A stretch of DNA of 51,858 bases from Sergeia podlipaevii (taxonomy: Eukaryota > Euglenozoa > Kinetoplastea > Trypanosomatida > Trypanosomatidae), in contig JASANZ010002133.1 in NCBI GenBank assembly GCA_030849805.1, positions 1-51,858 on the forward strand, given 5' to 3'. Under the pieces are notes generated by a model. It searched no databases, was not told where the DNA came from, and saw only the letters and a list, made by a program, of their open reading frames with translations. Both the position numbers and the translations under genes were made by a program. This document shows, piece after piece, positions 46,401 through 51,858 of this stretch (position 1 is its first letter; every line of letters starts with the position of its first letter).

Positions 46401-48419
46401 CGCTGTAACGAGGAGGACGACGAGGACGACGAAGACGTCATCGAAGTAGAGGAAGAAGAAGAAGAAGCGGGGGCGTACTATCGTAACTTCGTGCCTCAGG
46501 CCTACGCTGCTGGTGCCGCATTACCTAGGGCAGGTGCAACGTCGGTGCATGGCGCTGCTGTGCTTGCTGGTGGCTACTCACCCTATAGCACGTGCGCTCC
46601 CTCTCAGCAGCAACCCCTGAGATTAGCTACGACCCAGCACGCTCCATCACCGCCGGCTCTCGCGGAAGCACAGAACGGTAGTGCAACTAGTAGTGGTGGT
46701 GCTGGTGCTGCCATCACGACAGCTGCGGCGAGCTATCAGCCAAGGGTCTCCTACGCACCTGGAGGAGGAATGGGGATGGGACATATCAACAGCACAGGTG
46801 CGCTGAGATACAACAACATGGGCATTCAACTTGCTGCAGCATCCATGGCGGCGCAAGTAGCGACAGCAGCAGCAGCAGCAGCAGCCACGACGACGAGCAC
46901 CGCGCTGAGCACAAACAAGCAAACGACTGTTCACAACACCAGCAATGTGAGTAAAGCCAGTTCTGCGACGATCACTACTGTTACTGGTAAAGGAGATGAG
47001 ATAGATCAGCAAGCAACGAGCTCAAAGCAGGTCGTTCTCGCCGCTTCTTCCTACGCTCCCAAGAAGTCAATTCTATCTACTGCACCCACAACCACGACAA
47101 CGACGACGACAACCACAGCAACGCTCACTTCAGCGGCAAGTGGAGGACAACAGCGTGGCTTGAGTGGTGGTGGCGGTGCAGCACCACCACCACCACTGCC
47201 AGCACAACTACCACAGAGAGCAGGAGGGGAGAGTGCAGGCGGCGCTACACAGGCTGCAGACAACATCAATCAAAGCTCCAGCAGCTCTTCAGACATGTTG
47301 CACACCGGGTTTGTCTGTCTTGTTATGGAGTATCATGAAATGGGGGACTTGTGCCGATACACATTGCGGTGCAAAGCAGCCCTAGAGCAGCAGCAAATGA
47401 CTGAAGGAGTAGAGGGGCGACGAGGAGGAGGAACAACAACAACAGTAGGACGATCAGCAGATGGCGAGAGGAAAGAGAATCCACTAACAGAACCACAGTT
47501 GCTCTCTATTGCGTATCAAATTGCCTCTGTACTGCTACACTTGCACTCGCAGTCGCCCCCGGTGGTCCATCGAGACATGAAGCCAGAAAATGTGCTGATC
47601 AAAGGCACAGCAAAGACGCTTCTCCGACGCCGGGAAAGCAATTCTATTGTAAATAACAAAGTGTGTAGTAACGAGGATCTCTGCAGCAACATGGAAACAG
47701 GCACGCATAACGTCCCTGCTGCTGCGCCTTCAGAAAGGCATGTGAGCGGTGCTGCAACCAGGTCGAACTCTTCGGCCACCAATGCCATTACCACCGCGGT
47801 ACGATCTGCTGCAGCAGCTGGAAGCTTCGCGAGTGCCAAGGAGGCGGTCTCGCGATCGTTTACGTCGAACCCGTCCGCGGTGGCGTCGGCATCAGCAACC
47901 ATTTCAGTGGCAAGTGGGGGAGGAGGAAGGTGTCTAGACGATGCGCGTATCTCACGCAAGGTGATCCCTATTGTGGTGACGGACTTTGGACTCGCCATCA
48001 CGCAGGGGGATCGGCGCCGCCAAAGGGGCAAAGGTGGGGGCACGCGGCCCTACATCGCCCCGGAGTGCTGGCAAGGGCTCACCTGTACCGCCAGTGATGT
48101 ATGGAGTTTGGGATGTGTTATGTACGCGTTGGCCACCACGCAGCTGTCTTCACGAAACGTGCGTATCATGTCGGAGGACGCGCGTCGCGCGCGGTTTGCG
48201 TCTGTGATTCTGAATGACCTTCTTGGTTGTGGTTACTCACTGGCTTTTGCCAGTTTTGTTGTCTCGCTGCTTGTGGTGGACCCGGCGAAGAGGCCGACAG
48301 CAGCGATGGTAGTGCAATGCTTTGAAGTAACACGCGATGACAACGGGGAGGAAGGGGAGCTAGAGGAGGTCCGGTTTGATGAGAAGTCTCCATTTTTTAG
48401 CAACGTCCTCGACCTTTAA
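43491..48419 (+). CDS. Transmembrane protein kinase with very large intra-kinase insert
   Basis: 1,642 residues; paralogue of the preceding gene. The N-terminus has a hydrophobic signal-like segment (about 38-52) just after an internal Met36 that could be the true start, a short Ser/Asn-rich lumenal part without Kelch repeats, and a strong transmembrane helix (about 97-122). The kinase begins at 333: GDGAFSSV, Lys362, alpha-C Glu380, HPNVIKIVDMF. About 870 low-complexity residues (Ser, Ala, Gln, His, Thr and Pro runs) then separate strand 4 from strand 5 (FVCLVMEYHEMGDL, hinge near 1279). The C-lobe has HRD at 1360-1362 with DMKPEN, a second insert of about 120 residues, DFG at 1498-1500, and APECW. 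All catalytic residues remain. The first 72 kinase residues are about 60% identical by eye to the neighbour. As there, SPPVVHRDMK is NAK-like. Probably a membrane-bound signalling kinase; ligand and substrate unknown. Confidence 0.92.
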   Translation: MACVRFPVGTSRRGGTAAASVSRSSFPSLCRTFFVMARALATLVVLLVIFASTPSSAASINDVEINNKPSHSSSSGISRVGDAAASAAVATVSLDTALLLVMAVVAATVLVTCIAAGVVSYFVVARVLHTQTASSSFHSFRNEQCRTNNVASVVESDVHSEATMRMLYRALAQYAFSSSAHARREEEVEDDTTGDAARMPLLVQVGAATEEGKSSRGGYGATEGGRSAGHNEREEALVNLMRMMMMKADDASTDEPFETRNDGCKVNRRFSEQHHQQDVVRGAMNPCVSSANGVADKEEGEEGDGAGAASLPVFTPTDEKDKGVMQNVHSSRYRLLRRIGDGAFSSVYLVQRKQDRKCFAMKYVVCSDDRERTAAVHECEIINSVQGHPNVIKIVDMFMNYNFNASAKKQGERGKEKLWREERGGPVENSIPRPVEKLVTAAAGGAGGAGGAVNIVSTTVALGHAAHLQQQVVSPCLGEERAVTAMVMERITQGPDEGEVPLFLSEADTEQLMMEARRKRHERMRPPPPHHHSTTTHALKEKNSNSHALSAGSGGGSSSANGPGTQQQQQRPAQIVELLQHTVSFSKTPPFSNRHDSTLPPTPQIVPQLVQLGAVAPSATSSSSLLFSSSASRTATVAATAAAATTAHSATSVNGLRTISSSGHSSAMHHPPRGTQQEKAQTQQVATVHVSDMTSPGGIRGSGGVSSSVGGWVHSHEAASSTCVPVTTAPRSSTFMSSSNNGDAELGDEEEDESYVEPLQPIQRVSVAPQPPAFNGTSVAAGDHYLPPISPPAVFPKSTSAIGASAVSLAAQTYNERVQFRAVSKPASGLVADVRYNDEGPHLQRSLATAAETVYAASSHVKLHPAPIKNEHGSFSQHSSQREPEESPQPAPLIQRQAPLVYRRNCFTNNQSTVDHDGPSHTGGGTHTMMGPVSNTHSHYHNYHSNSNRVYDQSTTQGGIHCGSYHQHAMRCNEEDDEDDEDVIEVEEEEEEAGAYYRNFVPQAYAAGAALPRAGATSVHGAAVLAGGYSPYSTCAPSQQQPLRLATTQHAPSPPALAEAQNGSATSSGGAGAAITTAAASYQPRVSYAPGGGMGMGHINSTGALRYNNMGIQLAAASMAAQVATAAAAAAATTTSTALSTNKQTTVHNTSNVSKASSATITTVTGKGDEIDQQATSSKQVVLAASSYAPKKSILSTAPTTTTTTTTTTATLTSAASGGQQRGLSGGGGAAPPPPLPAQLPQRAGGESAGGATQAADNINQSSSSSSDMLHTGFVCLVMEYHEMGDLCRYTLRCKAALEQQQMTEGVEGRRGGGTTTTVGRSADGERKENPLTEPQLLSIAYQIASVLLHLHSQSPPVVHRDMKPENVLIKGTAKTLLRRRESNSIVNNKVCSNEDLCSNMETGTHNVPAAAPSERHVSGAATRSNSSATNAITTAVRSAAAAGSFASAKEAVSRSFTSNPSAVASASATISVASGGGGRCLDDARISRKVIPIVVTDFGLAITQGDRRRQRGKGGGTRPYIAPECWQGLTCTASDVWSLGCVMYALATTQLSSRNVRIMSEDARRARFASVILNDLLGCGYSLAFASFVVSLLVVDPAKRPTAAMVVQCFEVTRDDNGEEGELEEVRFDEKSPFFSNVLDL

Positions 48420-48909
48420 ACGTCTTTTCTTTTTTTTTTCTTGTTGTTGTTGTTGTTGCTGTTTTTTCCTCTCTCTCTCTCTCTTTATTTATATTCTTTG
48501 CGTTCGCACATAATACTTGAAAATCAAAAGTATTTTTTTTTTCTATGTTTTCTCTCCTCCCTTCTGACTTTTTTTTTTTTTATTGTCTCTGCTTTAGAGC
48601 AAATAGTACTTTTACTTGGCAGTCGTGGATATATATTTTTTTTTGTTTTTTTGTTATCGCCACTGTTTCTTTTTTCTTGTGGTGTTGTTACTTCTTTTTT
48701 TTTTTCTTGCCTTTCTCCTTTTTTTTTTAACATGACAAATAAAATAAAATAACAATAATAATGATAACTTGTATGCTATATATGTATTCATAGCGTACAT
48801 GTGTTGAACGCAATTGTGATATATATAAAAAAAGGGATAGAGGTATTCGCATTTACAATCATACATACACACACAAACAGGGTTCAAAAAAGAGAGCTAG
48901 GAAGAAATA
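48420..48909. other. Intergenic spacer and 5' leader
   Basis: 490 bases with a (GTT)n run immediately after the kinase stop (near 48441), CT-rich and poly-T tracts, and an imperfect 9-bp stem (48771-48779 with 48790-48798). No gene seen. Confidence 0.65.
48694..48880 (+). promoter_or_regulatory. Candidate spliced-leader acceptor region for LYR gene
   Basis: A long pyrimidine tract (48694-48728) is followed by the AG at 48792-48793; a later CAG ends at 48880. If the first is used, a three-codon mini-ORF (48799-48807) would precede the start. Confidence 0.35.
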
Positions 48910-49884
48910 ATGATGCAAAGGTGCGGTGTCATGGCCCGCTCTTCTCCTCTGCTAGCGTGGTCACTATGGGGCAGCAAAGGTAGTTCTGCAGCCTCCGCAC
49001 GTGCTCTCATGAACGACACCGCGGATGGCCTTGGCCAAAGCGACGCAGGTCAGAACTATAGCAACATCGGTGCTCAAAATGGTGTTAGTGGTGGTGGTGC
49101 TGGCCGCTTGCCCTCTCGCGGGAGCTTCTATCCTGGCACCGCAGAGTCACCCGGTACATCCGTTCCAACAGACGAGATCGATGAGATCTTGATCAAGCGG
49201 GCTCCGCATTTGTATGGATCACGTCGTATGCCGGTGTCGTATGACATCGAGGTGCAACACGCCGCCCGAAAGCGCGAAGAGCAGCTGAAAGAGGAAAAGG
49301 CCGAGTTTGACGCGGCGTACGATGAGTGGAACATGCCGCGTCACCCCGAGGACCCCAATCGCAAGCTCGCGTCGTGGGAATTTCGGCCTACTCAGGAGCA
49401 TAAATCGCTCGTCCTCTTACTCTATCGAAACGTTTTGAAAAGCTTGATGGATTACAAGAGCATCCGCAAGCGCAGCATGATCGCGTACACTCGTATGTGC
49501 TTCCGCCGTCGCGCGCACATCACAGAAAAGCTGCTCGTGGATGAGTGCATCGAGGAGTGCCGTCGTGCTCTTTATGTGCTTGGCAAGCATCACGCCTTCA
49601 CTACGACCCGCAACTACGAATTTGAAAACATGTCGATCCCCAAAGACACTGGGCAAGACGTAAAGACTTACATGGAGGAGGTGTACGACCCGGAGATATC
49701 GCGTATGCAGTTTCAAAACTTTACTGATGTACAACCGGGCAAGGAGCACCTTCATCAGCAGAAGTTGAGCCCCACATCTGGCGAACATCACTGGAAAGGT
49801 CAAGCTAATTCGACGTCGTATAAGGTAGAGATACGCGAGGAGGATAAGGTGCTTCGCCCTCCACCGCCGCCTGATATGTCGTAA
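48910..49884 (+). CDS. Mitochondrial LYR-motif (Complex1_LYR-like) protein
   Basis: 324 residues from the first of two adjacent ATGs. The N-terminus (MMQRCGVMARSSPLLAWSLW) is Arg/Ser/Leu-rich without acids, like a mitochondrial presequence, followed by a Gly/Ser-rich linker to about residue 75. From about 160 comes an LYR fold: LLLYRNVLKSL with Leu171-Tyr172-Arg173, then a basic helix (YTRMCFRRRAHITEK) and a third helix (LLVDECIEECRRALYVLG). LYR proteins bind mitochondrial acyl carrier protein and serve in iron-sulphur delivery, respiratory complex assembly or mitoribosome biogenesis. The charged region before the domain and about 100 residues after it are longer than in small LYRM proteins. 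It could be the complex I subunit B22 (NDUFB9) equivalent or a mitoribosome assembly factor; the sequence alone does not decide. Confidence 0.85.
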   Translation: MMQRCGVMARSSPLLAWSLWGSKGSSAASARALMNDTADGLGQSDAGQNYSNIGAQNGVSGGGAGRLPSRGSFYPGTAESPGTSVPTDEIDEILIKRAPHLYGSRRMPVSYDIEVQHAARKREEQLKEEKAEFDAAYDEWNMPRHPEDPNRKLASWEFRPTQEHKSLVLLLYRNVLKSLMDYKSIRKRSMIAYTRMCFRRRAHITEKLLVDECIEECRRALYVLGKHHAFTTTRNYEFENMSIPKDTGQDVKTYMEEVYDPEISRMQFQNFTDVQPGKEHLHQQKLSPTSGEHHWKGQANSTSYKVEIREEDKVLRPPPPPDMS

Positions 49885-51858
49885 GCTTGCAAATCTTTTT
49901 TTCTTTTCTCTTTCGCAATTAAATATATATATATATTGCCGCGTGACCGAGAGAAGGGGTGGGTAAAGGGGGGGGGGCGAACCACCTGAAGAGAAATATA
50001 TAGCTATATATTGCGTTAAAAAGCGATGTTATCGCATCAGCGTGGGCCATCGAGAGAGAGAGGGGGGGCGAGGGGAAGACATGAACGAATAGGATGCCTC
50101 AAACAAAAACAGAAGGGCATTAAATACAACGACTCATGGGATAGGATGCGTTACATATATATATAGTACGATTTGCTGAAGGACGCACAACACACACAAA
50201 CGCAGACATACACACATACACACATACTGTGAACGCTCATTCATATTGATTGATAGTAGTCATGCTTTGAGGGGGGGGGAGAAATCATGAAAGGAAAATT
50301 GGGAGGAGTGAGTGAGAGAAGACAAGAGAGAGAGAGAGAGAGGGGGAGAGAAGCGTTTGCGAAAAAAAAAAAGCGGTCGTTTTTCTTTCTCTCCCTTTTC
50401 TTTCTCTCCTTTTTGTCGCAAATCGCTTTAATGTTATCATAGTTGTTTGAGTTTTTTTCAAAAAAAAAATGAAAAAATGAAAAATAAAAAAAAAGTAATG
50501 TGATGTTATTAATATCAATAATGAAAGTTTTTTCTTATGTGGAAAAGAAGCCATGCTTGTATGCGTGCCTTTTTTTCTTTTTTCATTATGTTTGAGCGTT
50601 TTTTTTTTTTTTTTGTCTCTCCCAGTCATTACTTCTTGAGGAGCTATTTTACGATGCATTTGCTTATCTCTCTCTTATTGTTCTTAATATTGATTTTTCC
50701 TCTCCCCGTATAACCTTTTTTAATTTTTTCATTTATTGGTTGATGATGTTGTTTAATTGCTACCGCGATGTTGTTGTTGTTTTCTTGCTTTTTTTTTTTT
50801 CCTTGCTGTCGTTTGTATCGTTATTTACAAGCAACTACAAGTAATCAATAACTATAATAATAATATAGATACTTCCTAGACATATATATGTTTGTCATTG
50901 ACGATAACTACTAGCACGACTATTTCTGTTTTTATTGTTTATTTTTTATCATTTTTTTTACTAGTAACTTTTTTATATTACGTAAGTTTAAAACGATACG
51001 CACATCCACACATACGCCATAATTTTTCATAGGCATATCTCCCTAAGGTATTTCTTTTGCTACTGTCGTTGTTGCTGCTCCGCGGTGTAGCAAGGGCGCG
51101 AGAAAAAAAAAAAAGCGAGATAGATACATAGGAGTTGGTTGATATCAGCCGTTGATCGCCCTTTGTAGAGAGAGTAGGAATTCTTTGTAAGCGTGCCCTC
51201 TTTTTTTTTGTAATTTTGTTTTCTCACTGTTGTGTTCATTCGTGTTCAATCATCCTTCTTCTTTCTTTCTTTTTTTTGAAGTAGTGTGTTCACTCTTGTT
51301 TGACTTATTGCTTTCTTTTTGTGTGTGTGTGAGTGTGTGACGTAGGGTTTTTTCCTTTCTTTGTTGTTGTGTTGCGGTAATTTTGTTATTACTACTATTA
51401 TTGATTGTTTCATATCACCATTAGCATTTATATATTCCCAAAGAGGCCAAACAGACATATACAGCAACTGCAATATCAGCTGTTATAGTTATCAATATTA
51501 TTGTTGTTTAACTTTTTGAAGGCTCCGCATTTTAGCAGGCATATCGAAGGTATCACTCCTTTTTTTTCTTTATTGTTTACACTGCTATCACCGCTAGCGG
51601 TGATTTTCCTTTTGGTGTGTACGTGTGTGTGTTTGTGTTTTTTTTCTAGTTGTTGCTTTTTGCCGCTGTTTTTATTTGTTGATCTTCTTGTGACTCCAGC
51701 GTGACCCGGGGTAAGTGCCTTTGTTTTTCTTTTAATCTTTTCCCAAACCCACCCACCCCTCCAATTTTAATTTTAATTTTTTTTTTAAAAAAAGTACTCT
51801 GTTGAAACGGCTTTTTTTTTTTTTTTAAGCTTCTTAGTGTCCCAATCTTTTTTTTTCC
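49885..51858. other. Long terminal stretch without a gene
   Basis: 2 kb of AT-rich DNA with poly-T, (GA)n (50318-50342), a G-run near 49966-49978, (AT)n near 49923-49937, CA-rich runs near 50190-50226 and GT-rich runs. Near 51587-51604 is an 18-base GC-containing palindrome. No ORF is credible on either strand. The next gene of the unit probably starts beyond the right edge. Confidence 0.6.
51587..51604. repeat. 18-base perfect palindrome
   Basis: ATCACCGCTAGCGGTGAT equals its own reverse complement. It stands out as GC-containing in an AT-rich spacer. Confidence 0.85.

Noticed and set aside
47516..48043. 175-residue minus-strand frame inside the second kinase
   Set aside because: Antisense to conserved kinase motifs (HRD, DFG), so the + strand frame is the coding one.
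1..51858. CRISPR array, insertion sequence, retroelement or integrated virus
   Set aside because: No spaced direct repeats, transposase, reverse transcriptase or integrase motifs were seen. The only repeats are microsatellites, homopolymers, short palindromes and codon runs.

Overview
This window looks like a stretch of trypanosomatid (kinetoplastid) nuclear chromosome. All 13 convincing protein genes lie on the + strand with no introns. Gene bodies are GC-richer and full of Gln/Ala/Ser/His runs. The spacers between them are AT-rich, 0.4 to 2 kb long, and carry long polypyrimidine tracts followed by AG a short way upstream of most start codons, as expected for spliced-leader trans-splicing of a polycistronic transcript. 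The content fits this too: SUMO with a short tail, Sec11, an SPX-PRPP-synthetase-like fusion and a PWWP/SRI protein. The genus cannot be fixed from the sequence alone.

Layout. 1-1228: UTR-like DNA. 1229-6787: large Q/P-rich protein with an RRM-like segment and a duplicated C-terminal domain. 7689-10640: PWWP-like plus C-terminal SRI-like protein, probably linked to transcribing RNA polymerase II. 12228-20093: 2,621-residue helical protein, tentatively Urb2/Npa2-like. 21213-21761: signal peptidase SEC11. 22626-23579: Cys-rich type I membrane protein. 25089-25427: SUMO. 26538-27338: His-rich, probably metal-binding protein. 28444-30279 and 30680-31798: two unrecognised proteins with Lys-rich N-termini. 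32691-34985: SPX domain fused to a degenerate PRPP-synthetase fold. 37070-42622 and 43491-48419: a tandem pair of related transmembrane protein kinases, the first with a Kelch-like ectodomain. 48910-49884: mitochondrial LYR-motif protein. 49885-51858: no gene seen.

As usual for such units, the genes do not form an obvious pathway. The exceptions are the adjacent kinase paralogues, which may act together, and the signal peptidase next to a secreted or membrane protein, which is probably coincidental. The most unusual content is the Kelch-TM-kinase/TM-kinase tandem pair. Both kinases interrupt the domain at the same place with a low-complexity insert, both have short upstream ORFs pressed against the start codon, and a strong hairpin sits in the spacer between them. 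Also notable are the SPX-pseudo-PRPP-synthetase fusion and the SRI-like domain in a lineage whose RNA polymerase II lacks canonical CTD heptads.

All domain calls were made by eye. No database search, alignment program or structure prediction was run.
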